A stretch of 64,000 nucleotides of DNA from Paenibacillus silvestris (GTDB taxonomy: Bacteria; Bacillota; Bacilli; Paenibacillales; NBRC-103111): positions 62,001-126,000 of the forward strand of contig NZ_WTUZ01000021.1 in the NCBI RefSeq assembly GCF_009882985.1, read 5' to 3'. Both the position numbers and the translations under genes were made by a program. Positions 45,295 through 54,539 of the stretch are shown here, piece by piece. Numbering within the stretch: position 1 is the stretch's first letter; the number at the start of each line of letters is the position of its first letter. Under the pieces are notes generated by a model. The model had not been told where the DNA came from. It did no database searches and was given only the letters and a program-made list of their open reading frames with translations.

Positions 45295-46416
45295 ATGTGG
45301 AAACAAGCCATTGAAGATGCTTTACAGAAAACGAAAGTGAACATTGAACGTTTTGGGGATGAATTTCCTCATGTCAGCGAAAATGATGTGTATCACCTGA
45401 ATCCGAATACGGATTGGACGGACGGCTTCTGGTCCGGTATTTTGTGGCTGGGCTACCAATACAGCGGGGACACCGCTTTTCAAGAGGCTGCTCAGAAAAC
45501 GGTTGCAAGCTTTAAGAAAAGATTGGAAGACAATGTTGCACTTGATCACCATGATATCGGCTTCTTATATTCCCTTTCATCCAAAGCGCAGTGGATTATT
45601 GAAAAAGATGAGAATGCGAAACAGCTTACTCTGCAGGCAGCTGATGTATTGATGAAGCGTTGGAGACCAAAAGGTCAGTATATTCAAGCGTGGGGCCAAG
45701 AAGGCGATGAGCATAACGGGGGCCGCATTATCATTGACTGCATGATGAATTTGCCGCTCTTGTACTGGGCTTACGAACAAACGGGCAATGCGAAATACAA
45801 AGAAGTTGCCGTCATTCATGCTGATTTAAGCCGCCGTTATTTGGTGCGTGGCGATGATTCCTCTTTCCATACGTTCTACTTTGATCAAGAAAACGGTGAG
45901 CCGCTGCATGGTGGCACTGCGCAAGGGTATAGCGACGGTTCAACATGGACCCGCGGCCAAGCATGGGGTATTTATGGATTCGCACTTTCGTACCACTATA
46001 CGAAAAATCCGCTTTACCTAGAAACAGCGAAACGTCTGGCTCGCTACTTCTTTGATCGTCTGCCGCAGGATGACGTTGTATACTGGGATTTCAATGCGCC
46101 AGTGAACGAAGAAACGAAACGCGACAGCTCCGCTTCCGCGATTGCTTCAGCAGGAGCACTGGAGTTGTTGGAACATTTGGCTGCTGATGATGCTGACCGT
46201 GCTTATTTGGAAAATGCGATTGGGCGCTCGATGGCTGGACTTGTAAAATCCTACGCGACAATCGGCAAGCCTGATGCACAAGGTTTCATTGAGCGCGGCT
46301 CCTACAGTGTTCGTGGCGGCAACGCGCCGGATGACTTCATGATTTGGGGAGATTATTACTATCTGGAAGCGCTTGTGCGTATGGAGAAAGGAATCAAAGG
46401 TTACTGGTATGAATAA
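45295..46416 (+). CDS. GH88 unsaturated glucuronyl hydrolase
   Basis: 373 residues, the usual length of UGL enzymes. (alpha/alpha)6 barrel with LDHHDIGFLYS (Asp 87) and RIIIDCMMNLPLLYWA (Asp 148), which correspond to the catalytic Asp 88 and Asp 149 of the Bacillus sp. GL1 enzyme. STWTRGQAWGIYGFAL lies in the substrate cleft. It removes the unsaturated uronic acid left by polysaccharide lyases, in the cytoplasm. It is translated from the LacI operon and overlaps the next gene by 8 bases. Confidence 0.94.
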   Translation: MWKQAIEDALQKTKVNIERFGDEFPHVSENDVYHLNPNTDWTDGFWSGILWLGYQYSGDTAFQEAAQKTVASFKKRLEDNVALDHHDIGFLYSLSSKAQWIIEKDENAKQLTLQAADVLMKRWRPKGQYIQAWGQEGDEHNGGRIIIDCMMNLPLLYWAYEQTGNAKYKEVAVIHADLSRRYLVRGDDSSFHTFYFDQENGEPLHGGTAQGYSDGSTWTRGQAWGIYGFALSYHYTKNPLYLETAKRLARYFFDRLPQDDVVYWDFNAPVNEETKRDSSASAIASAGALELLEHLAADDADRAYLENAIGRSMAGLVKSYATIGKPDAQGFIERGSYSVRGGNAPDDFMIWGDYYYLEALVRMEKGIKGYWYE

Positions 46417-47560
46417 TCAAGCCTCAACAAGCAGTACCCGTTCTTACTGGGTACAAACCATGCTTCGGATTGCTGATCCCGTTCTTGCGGCTTTGGCAGA
46501 TAACAAACTGCGGGCATCCATGCCTGTCGAAAATAAAAAAGAAGAGCAGCGCCAGTACTCGCATCTGGAAGCTTTTGCCCGTACACTCGTCGGTATCGCG
46601 CCATGGCTGGAAACGCCTGCGCTTGATGCGGAAGAGGAGAAGCTTCGGACGCACTACGCCGAGCTTGTGCGTGCAGGCCTCGATGCTGCGACAGATCCAG
46701 AGTCGCCTGATTTCATGAACTTTAGTCAAGGCTTTCAGCCGATCGTGGACACTGCTTTTCTATCGCATGCCATTCTAAGAGCTCCTAACACACTATGGCA
46801 TGGTCTGGATAGCCGTGTTCAGCGCAATCTGGTGCAAGCCTTGAAAGCGACGAGAACCCGTAAGCCAGGGTTCAACAACTGGTTGTTGTTTGCCGCTATG
46901 ACTGAAACTGCGCTCCGGTTCATGGGTGAGGATTGGGACCAGATGCGGGTGGATTATGCCCTCAAGCAGCATGAGCAGTGGTACCTGGGAGACGGCATGT
47001 ACGGTGATGGCCCTCATTATCATGCGGACTACTACAACAGCTTCGTGATTCAGCCTATGCTGGTTGATATCATTGAGCATGTGGAAACGCACTATGAAGA
47101 TTGGGCAGCGATGCGCAAAGATATTCTGACCCGTGCGCAGCGTTATGCTGCTGTTCAGGAGCGTTCCATCTCACCAGAGGGTACATTCCCTGTCATTGGC
47201 AGGTCGCTTGCTTACCGGTTCGGCGCTTTCCAGTCGCTTGCTCAAACAGCGCTGCGCCGTGAACTGCCAGTCGGTGTTTCTCCTTCGCAAGTTAGATGCG
47301 CATTAAGCGTCATGATCAGGCGTCTGATCGAAGCTCCGGGCACTTTCGACGAAGAAGGGTGGCTGACGATCGGTCTGTGCGGTCACCAGCCTGAGCTTGG
47401 CGAGCCTTACATCTCAACGGGCAGTCTATACCTGTGCTCCGCCGTGTTCCTGCCGCTTGGCCTGCCGGCCGATGATGCGTTCTGGCAGGATGCGGATGCG
47501 CCTTGGACCTCGCAGAAGGTTTGGTCCGGGCAAACCGTTGCTATTGATAAAGCAATTTAA
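46409..47560 (+). CDS. DUF2264 family protein
   Basis: 383 residues. Recognisable DUF2264 segments: YSHLEAFARTLVGIAPWLE near the N-terminus, then FNNWLLFAAMTETALRFMGEDWD, and DGMYGDGPHYHADYYNSFVIQPML in the middle. The family has an alpha-helical toroid look and occurs in polysaccharide utilisation loci, but its activity is not established. ATG 46409 overlaps the end of the GH88 gene, indicating translational coupling and a shared substrate. Confidence 0.9.
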   Translation: MNNQASTSSTRSYWVQTMLRIADPVLAALADNKLRASMPVENKKEEQRQYSHLEAFARTLVGIAPWLETPALDAEEEKLRTHYAELVRAGLDAATDPESPDFMNFSQGFQPIVDTAFLSHAILRAPNTLWHGLDSRVQRNLVQALKATRTRKPGFNNWLLFAAMTETALRFMGEDWDQMRVDYALKQHEQWYLGDGMYGDGPHYHADYYNSFVIQPMLVDIIEHVETHYEDWAAMRKDILTRAQRYAAVQERSISPEGTFPVIGRSLAYRFGAFQSLAQTALRRELPVGVSPSQVRCALSVMIRRLIEAPGTFDEEGWLTIGLCGHQPELGEPYISTGSLYLCSAVFLPLGLPADDAFWQDADAPWTSQKVWSGQTVAIDKAI

Positions 47561-47576
47561 GACGGATATCTGTAAA

Positions 47577-47610
47577 GCGCCTTGTTTCCTAGTGAAACAG
47601 GCGCTTTTTT
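47577..47610 (+). terminator. Terminator of the LacI-GH88-DUF2264 operon
   Basis: GCGCCT(T)GTTTC / GAAACAGGCGC stem with a 5-base loop, followed by six T. Confidence 0.92.
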
Positions 47611-47666
47611 CATGTATACTAAACTTCATTAATTCCTTTATCCCCAAACAGCCTGAATAGTCAATT

Positions 47667-49367
47667 GTGGATAACTTTGGTGAGCCAGAAGAAAGTAGCG
47701 TGACAGTCTTGAATCAAGATTATCAATTAACGGTAGAAGAAGTACTCGGTAGACCTTTCTTTCAGCAAGCCTATATCGCTGCAGGACAAGAAGGCTTACA
47801 ACGACTAGTGCGCTGGGTGCATATCATAGAAGTGATTCAGTTTGAAGAGCTGCTGCAGGGCGGAGAGATGATCCTGACAACAGGAGCTGCTTTCAAGAGC
47901 GATACCAAGCTGTTTATGCTTTATTTGGAGCAGCTTATTAATAATAACGTATCTTGTCTCTGCATCGAGATGGGGCATTATTTGAGTTTAATTCCGCAAG
48001 ACTGGATTGATGCGGCGGAAGCCTGCGGGCTCCCTCTCATCATTTTCCCTCAAGCGGTGCGCTTTATCGACATCACGCAGGATATTCATGCGTACATTAT
48101 CAACCAGCATCATAAAGCGCTGCAGGATCTGGAGAAAATTTCACGTGAGTTCCATCGCATGACCTTATCCTCACAGGGCGTATCCCACGTGCTGGGGCTG
48201 CTCCAGAGCAGTACCAAAGCCCAAGTCATCTATATCCCTCAGGATAGCCAACCCAGATTTATTCCTCAGCTGGGGAGCCGTGAAACAACGCAGTGGCTGG
48301 AAATTCTGAACAGTCAAATAGAACTAGACACAACCTCAAGGAATACGGGATCTCCTGTTGTTTTTGAATTAGATGGCCAGACGGTCATTGTGCAGCCTGT
48401 TGGCGCGATGGGAAAGACCTGGGCTCATATCATCCTCGTTCTAGGCCGTAAACCGCAAGAGTATGAGTACTTGATTCTGGACTCTGCCTCTTTATCGATC
48501 GCGCAGGATTTATTGCGCAAGCGATATATGGAAGAGCGCAAACTATACTCGCAAACCTTATGGGTAGACGATCTGCTCCATCTTCGAATTCGTGACGAGG
48601 AGCAGGTTAAAGTCTTGATTGGTCATGGATTTAAACAGCTGAATGAACTTCCTTATCATGTTATTTTACTTGAATTTGAACATAGACAAATCGAGAATCA
48701 ATCCGTTCTTGAAGACGGTGAGGGTTTAGAATCAGCAGGCATTCACCTTTCGTTAGCCGCACGATCCATATTTGAACAGCACATGTTTCATCCCTTGTTA
48801 ACTTTGAAAAATAACCGGCTTGTCGTCGTAGCTTTTGACAAAATGTCCAAACGGCCAGCCAAAGAGCGACTCCAACAGGTGTTTCAGTCGCTGCAGCTCT
48901 TGAAAGCTGAAGAAGAGATGGAGCTGACCATCGGAGTTGGTCAAAGCAACCGCAGCTTCTTGCAGGCGCATGTAAGCTATCAGGAAGCGCTTCAAGCGAT
49001 TTCTCTTGCTCCGACACTGCGAGGTAAAGTGCAGTTTTTTGATGAACTTGGCGTCTTCCAACTGCTCTTTCATATTCCTGATAAGCAAATTCTGCACGCA
49101 TTTGTCCGCACATACTTAGGTCCGATCCTTGATTATGATCAAACGAAAGGCAGTGAGCTGCTGCGTACCCTTAAGGTGTATCTGGATAATGATGGGTCTA
49201 AGCAGGTTGCTGCTCAACAGCTCTTTATCGTCAGGCAATCGCTGTATTACCGCTTGGAGAAAATAGAGGAGCTGCTTGGCGCCGATTATATGCTCCCGGA
49301 GAAACGATTAGCGCTGCAGGTTGGTATCAGGGCCTATCAACTGATTCATCCTGAACTTAAATTGTGA
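47667..49367 (+). CDS. PucR family regulator, AdeR-like
   Basis: Up to 566 residues. N-terminal PucR sensor domain (LTVEEVLGRPFFQQAYIAAGQEGLQR, GEMILTTGAAF), a GGDEF-like middle region, and a C-terminal HTH (YLDNDGSKQVAAQQLFIVRQSLYYRLEKIEELL). B. subtilis AdeR, an alanine-responsive PucR protein, activates ald; here ald lies just downstream on the same strand, which supports the same role. GTG 47667 gives the longest form; GTG 47700 is a plausible later start, since no clear binding site precedes 47667. Confidence 0.88.
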   Translation: MDNFGEPEESSVTVLNQDYQLTVEEVLGRPFFQQAYIAAGQEGLQRLVRWVHIIEVIQFEELLQGGEMILTTGAAFKSDTKLFMLYLEQLINNNVSCLCIEMGHYLSLIPQDWIDAAEACGLPLIIFPQAVRFIDITQDIHAYIINQHHKALQDLEKISREFHRMTLSSQGVSHVLGLLQSSTKAQVIYIPQDSQPRFIPQLGSRETTQWLEILNSQIELDTTSRNTGSPVVFELDGQTVIVQPVGAMGKTWAHIILVLGRKPQEYEYLILDSASLSIAQDLLRKRYMEERKLYSQTLWVDDLLHLRIRDEEQVKVLIGHGFKQLNELPYHVILLEFEHRQIENQSVLEDGEGLESAGIHLSLAARSIFEQHMFHPLLTLKNNRLVVVAFDKMSKRPAKERLQQVFQSLQLLKAEEEMELTIGVGQSNRSFLQAHVSYQEALQAISLAPTLRGKVQFFDELGVFQLLFHIPDKQILHAFVRTYLGPILDYDQTKGSELLRTLKVYLDNDGSKQVAAQQLFIVRQSLYYRLEKIEELLGADYMLPEKRLALQVGIRAYQLIHPELKL

Positions 49368-49414
49368 AAAAAAAGCGGACAGATTTTTTACAATTTGTCT
49401 AATGGAACAAGATT

Positions 49415-49463
49415 GGATCCCTCTTATACTTGGAACTATCAAGTGAAGGCGGATCCTTTTTTT
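49415..49463 (+). promoter_or_regulatory. Terminator/attenuator-like hairpin in front of ald
   Basis: GGATCC (49415-49420) pairs with GGATCC (49451-49456). A 4-bp and a 5-bp (ACTTG / CAAGT) inner stem and a 7-base loop complete the hairpin, and seven T follow. It ends only 30 bases before the ald start, so either it ends the PucR transcript with an unseen promoter squeezed behind it, or it attenuates ald. Confidence 0.6.
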
Positions 49464-49492
49464 CATGGGTCCCTAAGAGAGGTAGATGCAGA

Positions 49493-50608
49493 ATGATTAT
49501 TGGGGTTCCTAAGGAAATAAAAAATAACGAGTTTCGTGTAGGCATGACGCCTAGCTCTGTGCTTTCATATACAAAAGCAGGGCATGAAGTTTTGGTAGAA
49601 ACCATGGCAGGGCTTAGCATCGGGTTCACGAATGAGGATTACGTACAAGCAGGGGCGACGATCGTTGCTGCAGCAGCGGACGTTTGGTCAGCTGAAATGG
49701 TTGTCAAAGTGAAAGAACCGCTCCCTGAGGAGTATGGTTACTTCCACGAAGGTTTGATTTTGTATACGTATCTTCACCTTGCACCTGAGGCTGAACTGAC
49801 ACATGCTCTAGCACGCAACAAAGTAACTGCCATTGCCTATGAGACGATTCAGTTGGATAACGGCAGCCTGCCATTATTGACGCCAATGAGTGAAGTGGCA
49901 GGCCGCATGTCTGTCCAAATCGGCGCGCATTTCTTGGAGAAAGCGCATGGGGGCAAAGGGATTCTGCTCGGCGGCGTACCCGGTGTTGAGCCAGGGAAAG
50001 TTGCCGTTATCGGCGGTGGAATCGTAGGGGCAAACGCAGCGAAAATGGCAATTGGCTTAGGCGCCGATGTCACAATCGTTGACTTGAATCCGGATCGTTT
50101 GCGCCAATTGGATGACCTCTTCCAAGGACGTGTGAAAACGATTATGTCAAGTCCGTATAACATTGCGGAAGTCGTGCGACAAGCTGATTTGGTTGTAGGC
50201 GCAGTATTGATTCCTGGCGCACGCGCACCGCGTTTGGTGACCGAAGAGATGGTCAAAACGATGAGTCCTGGCAGTGTCATTGTCGACGTTGCGATTGATC
50301 AAGGGGGCTCCATTGAGACGATTGACCGCATCACAACCCATGACCAACCGACTTACGAGAAGCATGGAGTCATTCACTATGCGGTAGCGAATATGCCTGG
50401 TGCCGTGGCTCGTACATCTACACTGGCGCTTACGAATGTAACTACTCCTTATGGCTTGCAAATTGCCAGCAAAGGGTTTGTACGCGCAGCTCTGGATAAT
50501 AAAGCCATTGCCAAAGGGATTAATGTTGTGGCGGGGCATGTTACTTATAAGGCTGTTGCTGAGGCACATGGCTACGAATATACGGATATACTCTCACTTT
50601 TACAATAA
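49493..50608 (+). CDS. ald: Alanine dehydrogenase
   Basis: 371 residues, the standard length. [20 protein letters not shown] at the N-terminus (Arg 15 region), MVVKVKEP (Lys), [18 protein letters not shown], and the NAD loop [17 protein letters not shown] are diagnostic. It converts L-alanine to pyruvate and ammonia with NAD. The start is ATG 49493, 9 bases after AGAGGT. It lies behind a PucR-type gene resembling its known regulator AdeR, and a hairpin with a U run sits in the leader. Confidence 0.97.
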   Translation: MIIGVPKEIKNNEFRVGMTPSSVLSYTKAGHEVLVETMAGLSIGFTNEDYVQAGATIVAAAADVWSAEMVVKVKEPLPEEYGYFHEGLILYTYLHLAPEAELTHALARNKVTAIAYETIQLDNGSLPLLTPMSEVAGRMSVQIGAHFLEKAHGGKGILLGGVPGVEPGKVAVIGGGIVGANAAKMAIGLGADVTIVDLNPDRLRQLDDLFQGRVKTIMSSPYNIAEVVRQADLVVGAVLIPGARAPRLVTEEMVKTMSPGSVIVDVAIDQGGSIETIDRITTHDQPTYEKHGVIHYAVANMPGAVARTSTLALTNVTTPYGLQIASKGFVRAALDNKAIAKGINVVAGHVTYKAVAEAHGYEYTDILSLLQ

Positions 50609-50615
50609 GAGATTG

Positions 50616-50647
50616 ACGCCTTTCCTACAGGGATAGGCGTTTTTTTG
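50616..50647 (+). terminator. Terminator of ald
   Basis: ACGCCT / AGGCGT with an inner CCT / AGG stem, followed by seven T. Confidence 0.88.
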
Positions 50648-50711
50648 TGCTAATGGGAAATGTTACATCAGGGTATGATAATCGCAAATGACTTTAACTG
50701 AGGAGATTAGG

Positions 50712-51554
50712 ATGACTGCAAAAATCAATTTTATCAATGTAATTGCTATTATAGGCGGTTCCGCGATTATAGCTTTCGGGATGAACTACTTTAATCTGGC
50801 TAACGGGCTGGCAGAGGGGGGGATAACTGGACTCGCCCTGTTGCTCAAATATGTCTTAGGCTGGAATCCAGCATGGTCAAACCTGTTGATTAACATTCCT
50901 CTTATTCTCATCGGTTGGAAAATGCTCGGCCGCATTAGCTTCATCTATACCGTTGTTGGGATGATATCGGTATCGCTGTTTTTGTGGCTGTTTGAGGCCT
51001 TCTCCATGCCGCTGCCAGACCCTTTGTTAGCTTCTCTGTATGCAGGAGCCATTGTAGGGTTAGGTTTTGGCATTGTGTTTCGTTTTGAAGGGATGACAGA
51101 GGGAACCGATATCATCGCACGAATGTTGCACAAACATTATGGGATCGGGATAGCCAAAACGATTTTTGGCATCGATTTCATCGTTCTGTTACTATCTCTG
51201 ATTTACCTGGATTTGACGCGGGCTATGTACACGCTTGTGGCAATAATCGTAGGTGCTAGAGTGATTGATTTCGTGCTGGAGGGCGCCTCTGGCGCTCGAT
51301 CGGCCTTTATCATTACAGATAAACCTGAGCAGACGGCAACAGCGATTATGACCGAGTTGCAGCGTGGAATCACGTTTCTCGAAGGCAAAGGGGGTTATAC
51401 AGGACTGCAGCGGGAAGTCATTTATTGTATCGTAAGCCGGAAAGAAATCATTAAGCTCAAATCGCTGGTTCATCGTATTGACGCCGCTGCTTTTGTCTCC
51501 TTCAGCGACGTGCGGGAAGTGGTGGGGAATGGCTTCGCCCGGCATGAGTCGTAA
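50712..51554 (+). CDS. YitT family membrane protein (DUF161 + DUF2179)
   Basis: 280 residues with about five N-terminal transmembrane helices and a cytoplasmic C-terminal DUF2179 domain (ARSAFIITDKPEQTATAIMTELQRGITFLEGKGGYTGLQREVIYCIVSRKEIIKLK). The NGLAEGGITGLALLLKY and RFEGMTEGTDIIARM segments are family hallmarks. The function of the family is not established. The start is ATG 50712, since ATG 50688 lies before the GAGGAG binding site. Confidence 0.92.
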   Translation: MTAKINFINVIAIIGGSAIIAFGMNYFNLANGLAEGGITGLALLLKYVLGWNPAWSNLLINIPLILIGWKMLGRISFIYTVVGMISVSLFLWLFEAFSMPLPDPLLASLYAGAIVGLGFGIVFRFEGMTEGTDIIARMLHKHYGIGIAKTIFGIDFIVLLLSLIYLDLTRAMYTLVAIIVGARVIDFVLEGASGARSAFIITDKPEQTATAIMTELQRGITFLEGKGGYTGLQREVIYCIVSRKEIIKLKSLVHRIDAAAFVSFSDVREVVGNGFARHES

Positions 51555-51603
51555 ACAAATGCTGTATTTTACTGTGCTTCAAGCTATTCTTGTTCTAAAT
51601 AAA

Positions 51604-51646
51604 AGGGCTGGTCCTTTAAGGTCTATTAACCTTTCGGGACAGCCCT
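51604..51646 (-). terminator. Terminator-like hairpin, minus-strand polarity (GGCTG...CAGCC family)
   Basis: AGGGCTG pairs with CAGCCCT, with inner TCC/GGA and AGGT/ACCT stems. The A-rich plus-strand left flank (AAATAAAA) is a T-rich tail on the minus strand, which suits termination of the metNIQ transcript after it has read the repeat cluster. Confidence 0.6.
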
Positions 51647-51667
51647 ATTCAACATACGCTTGATGGT

Positions 51668-51862
51668 AATAAATGATGTATAAAGTGCAGTGAATTCGCA
51701 CCAGAACCAGCTATTGGCACAGAATGATGCAAAAAGTACATCAAATAAAGCGACATTCCTATTTTCAATGGTATCAATGAGATTAACTGCACAAAATGCA
51801 GGATTATCTCCGAAGCCATCGATCATATGAGAATTTGCTGCACTTTTTGCATCAAATTAGAT
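51668..51862. repeat. Cluster of TGATGCA...TGCATCA-type quasi-palindromes (family V)
   Basis: Units lie at about 51668-51698, 51720-51751, 51781-51808 and 51832-51862, for example TGATGCAAAAAGTACATCAA and TGCTGCACTTTTTGCATCAA. The cluster lies in the 408-base gap between convergent genes, with a hairpin of opposite polarity on each side. No gene was seen there. Confidence 0.7.
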
Positions 51863-51904
51863 AATGTCCGCTACGATTTCCCCTGCGCGTCATCTCCCTA
51901 GATC

Positions 51905-51954
51905 AAGGGGCTGATCCCTCAAGGTCTATTGACCTTTGGGACAGCCCCTTTTCA
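51905..51954 (+). terminator. Terminator-like hairpin, plus-strand polarity (GGCTG...CAGCC family)
   Basis: AAGGGGCTG pairs with CAGCCCCTT, with inner TCCC/GGGA and AAGGT/ACCTT stems, and TTTT follows on the plus strand. It would end the YitT transcript beyond the repeat cluster. It is nearly identical to the hairpin at 51604. Confidence 0.7.
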
Positions 51955-51962
51955 ATTCTATG

Positions 51963-52820
51963 TTAGAACGCTGGAACGATAGCGCCTTTGTATTTGTCTT
52001 CAATGAACTTTTTCGTGTCAGCGGAGTTCAATTCTTTCGCCAGCTTTTGCATAGCTTCGGAATCTTTGTTATCCGGACGAGCCACGAGAATGTTCACGTA
52101 AGGGGAGTTTTTGTCCTCGATGAACAGCGCATCCTTGGTAGGATTCAAATTCGCTTGAAGCGCGTAGTTCGTGTTGATAAGCGCTAGATCGAACTCACCA
52201 ATCGTACGTGGCAGCATTGCTGGGTCAAGCTCTTTAATTTGAAGTTTTTTGCTATTTTCTACAATGTCTTTCACGGTTCCTTTGATACCAACGCCATCTT
52301 TCAGTTTGATCAAACCGTTTTTCTCCATCAGCGCCAGCGCACGGCCAGCGTTGGACGGATCATTCGGAATGGCAACAGACGCGCCTTCTTTCAATTCAGC
52401 AGCGGATTTCACTTTTTGAGAGTACGCGCCGAACGGCTCAATGTGCACGCCTACGACTTTAACTAGGTTTTGCTTTTTGTCAGCATTGTATTGATCTAGG
52501 TAAGGCAGATGTTGAAAAAAGTTAGCATCCAATTGTTTTTCGAACACTTGCACATTCGGTTGTACATAATCGTTGAACTCGATGACTTCCAGGTTAACGC
52601 CTTGAGCTTTCATTTTGGCTTTAATGCCGTTCAAAATTTCCGCGTGGGGAACGGAAGAAGCCCCGACTTTCAACGTAACTTCTTTGGCAGGTGTCGTGGC
52701 TGCAGGTGCTCCAGAAGCTGCAGGAGCTGTAGTGGCTTGATTCTCAGCCGGTTTTTGTCCACATGCGGCAAGCGCCAGCATGAAGAATAAAGCAACAAGT
52801 GAAATAGATATTTTTTTCAT
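51963..52820 (-). CDS. metQ: Methionine ABC transporter, substrate-binding lipoprotein MetQ
   Basis: 285 residues with lipobox LAAC (Cys 20) and the NlpA/MetQ domain: LKVGASSVPHAEILNGIKAKMKAQGVNLEVIEFNDYVQPN, then DANFFQHLPYLDQYN and ANLNPTKDALFIEDKNSPYVNILVAR. It binds methionine outside the membrane. The start is ATG 52820, 9 bases after GGAGGT; the longer reading frame upstream is not translated. It is the last gene of metN-metI-metQ. Confidence 0.96.
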   Translation of the reverse strand: MKKISISLVALFFMLALAACGQKPAENQATTAPAASGAPAATTPAKEVTLKVGASSVPHAEILNGIKAKMKAQGVNLEVIEFNDYVQPNVQVFEKQLDANFFQHLPYLDQYNADKKQNLVKVVGVHIEPFGAYSQKVKSAAELKEGASVAIPNDPSNAGRALALMEKNGLIKLKDGVGIKGTVKDIVENSKKLQIKELDPAMLPRTIGEFDLALINTNYALQANLNPTKDALFIEDKNSPYVNILVARPDNKDSEAMQKLAKELNSADTKKFIEDKYKGAIVPAF

Positions 52821-52851
52821 GATAACATGACCTCCAATAATCAATAATGTC

Positions 52852-53514
52852 TTATTTGCGGTTGTATTTGGCGACCATACGATCACCAAACATTTGTAAA
52901 AGCTGAACGAAAAGAACAAGAATGATGACGGTGACGATCATAATATCCGTACGGAACCGCATATAGCCGTAGCGGAGCGCCAGATCACCGAGCCCGCCAC
53001 CACCTACGACGCCTGACATAGCGGAGTAGGAGAGCAGAGCAACAGCCGTAACTGTAACGGCTGAGATCAAGCCCGGGCGCGCTTCCGGCAGCAGAACGCG
53101 CCACACGATTTGCCATGGCGTTGCGCCCATCGACTGAGCGGCTTCAATGACGCCGCTCTCGATCTCACGCAGCGCGGATTCGACCAGCCGCGCCAGGAAG
53201 GGCGCGGCAGCGATAACGAGAGGCGGGATCGCGCCTTTCACGCCGATGGTGGTGTGCACGAGCACTTTCGTGATCGGAAACACCGAAATCATGAGAATGA
53301 CGAACGGCACGGAGCGCAGGATGTTCACGATTAAGGAGAGCACGCCATAAAGCGGAACATTTTGCAACAACTGTCCTTTGGAAGTTAGGAATAAAATAAT
53401 GCCAAGGGCTAAGCCGATAATGATGGTGAATAGGAGCGACCACCCCAACATGACAAGCGTATCGCCGGTGGCTTTTGCAATCTCCGTCCAGTTAATCTCC
53501 CAGGTCATATTCAT
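52852..53514 (-). CDS. metI: Methionine ABC transporter, permease MetI
   Basis: 220 residues with five or six membrane helices. The EAA loop (RLVESALREIESGVIEAAQSMGATPWQIVWRVLLPEARPGLISAVTV) and LRSVPFVILMISVFP are typical of MetI. GGAGGTG lies 8 bases before the ATG. Its start overlaps the metN stop by 4 bases. Confidence 0.96.
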   Translation of the reverse strand: MNMTWEINWTEIAKATGDTLVMLGWSLLFTIIIGLALGIILFLTSKGQLLQNVPLYGVLSLIVNILRSVPFVILMISVFPITKVLVHTTIGVKGAIPPLVIAAAPFLARLVESALREIESGVIEAAQSMGATPWQIVWRVLLPEARPGLISAVTVTAVALLSYSAMSGVVGGGGLGDLALRYGYMRFRTDIMIVTVIILVLFVQLLQMFGDRMVAKYNRK

Positions 53515-54539
53515 GGGGTAATCACCTCCACATCCATTCCTTCTTGTTTCAATTTAGCAATCACCGTATCTATTTCCTCTTGCTGAGCGCCGGATAATTG
53601 CACGACCAACTGGCCGTATGGCACACCTTTCATAGAAGAAATAGTGCCCTGCATAATAGCGAATGTCACATTCGTCGATTTGACCGTCTCGAAGAGAATG
53701 GGTTCATACGTTTTGGCTCCGATATACGTAATCCGTATCATGGTTCCTTGTGTATTTCCTGAGTTCACGCTTGGACCGTCATCCGTCATGCTGGTTGCGA
53801 AATCAGAGACTTGTCCAACAAAATCCTTCGTTACGGGATGCTGTGGTTGCAGGAATACATCGAGCACTTTCCCGGTTTCAACGATCAAACCTTTCTCCAT
53901 GACAGCGACGCGGTCACAGATCGCCCGAATCACCTGCATTTCATGCGTAATGAGCAGGATTGTAATACCTAGCTTCCAGTTAATATCGAGCAGCAAGGCC
54001 AGAATCGCATTCGTGGTCTGCGGATCTAGAGCAGAAGTAGCTTCGTCGCAGAGCAGAACGTCCGGATGGTTAGCCAGTGCTCTGGCAATACCAACACGCT
54101 GCTTCTGCCCGCCGGAGAGCTGGCTGGGATATTTGTCCGCATGGTCCTGCAGTCCAACTAATTCAAGCAGCTCTTTGATTCTTGCAGCAATCTCAGCTTG
54201 TCCCATACCAGCGAGTCTCAGCGGGAAAGCGATATTATCGGCAACCGTAGAGGAGGAGAGCAGATTGAAGTGTTGAAAAATCATCCCGATCTTGCGGCGC
54301 TTTACTTGCAGCTGTTTGGCATTTAGACTAGTCATGTCTTCGCCATCGATGGTGATGCTGCCCGAGGAGGGGCGCTCAAGTAAATTTACGCATCGCAGCA
54401 AGGTGCTTTTCCCTGCGCCGGAGTGTCCGATAATACCGAAGATTTCTCCACGATCGATATGTAAATGGATCTGCTGGATGGCCGGTACACGTCCCGGTAT
54501 ATCCTCGTACACTTTTTGTAAGTTCTCGATATGAATCAG
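53511..54539 (-). CDS. metN: Methionine ABC transporter, ATP-binding protein MetN
   Basis: About 342 residues. Walker A GHSGAGKST, signature LSGGQKQR, Walker B VLLCDEATSALD, and a C-terminal NIL regulatory domain (about 260-340) as in MetN. The family N-terminus (M-IHIENLQKVYED) is fully encoded, but its first codon is CTG 54539, seven bases after a perfect GGAGGT. The first standard start, GTG 54512, would remove the first beta strand and has no binding site. So CTG appears to be the start. No SAM riboswitch or T-box was recognised upstream. Confidence 0.93.
   Translation of the reverse strand: MIHIENLQKVYEDIPGRVPAIQQIHLHIDRGEIFGIIGHSGAGKSTLLRCVNLLERPSSGSITIDGEDMTSLNAKQLQVKRRKIGMIFQHFNLLSSSTVADNIAFPLRLAGMGQAEIAARIKELLELVGLQDHADKYPSQLSGGQKQRVGIARALANHPDVLLCDEATSALDPQTTNAILALLLDINWKLGITILLITHEMQVIRAICDRVAVMEKGLIVETGKVLDVFLQPQHPVTKDFVGQVSDFATSMTDDGPSVNSGNTQGTMIRITYIGAKTYEPILFETVKSTNVTFAIMQGTISSMKGVPYGQLVVQLSGAQQEEIDTVIAKLKQEGMDVEVITP

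Noticed and set aside
51963..52919. Longer MetQ reading frame starting at 52919
   Set aside because: It overlaps metI and lacks a binding site; the ATG at 52820 has GGAGGT and begins a normal lipoprotein signal peptide.
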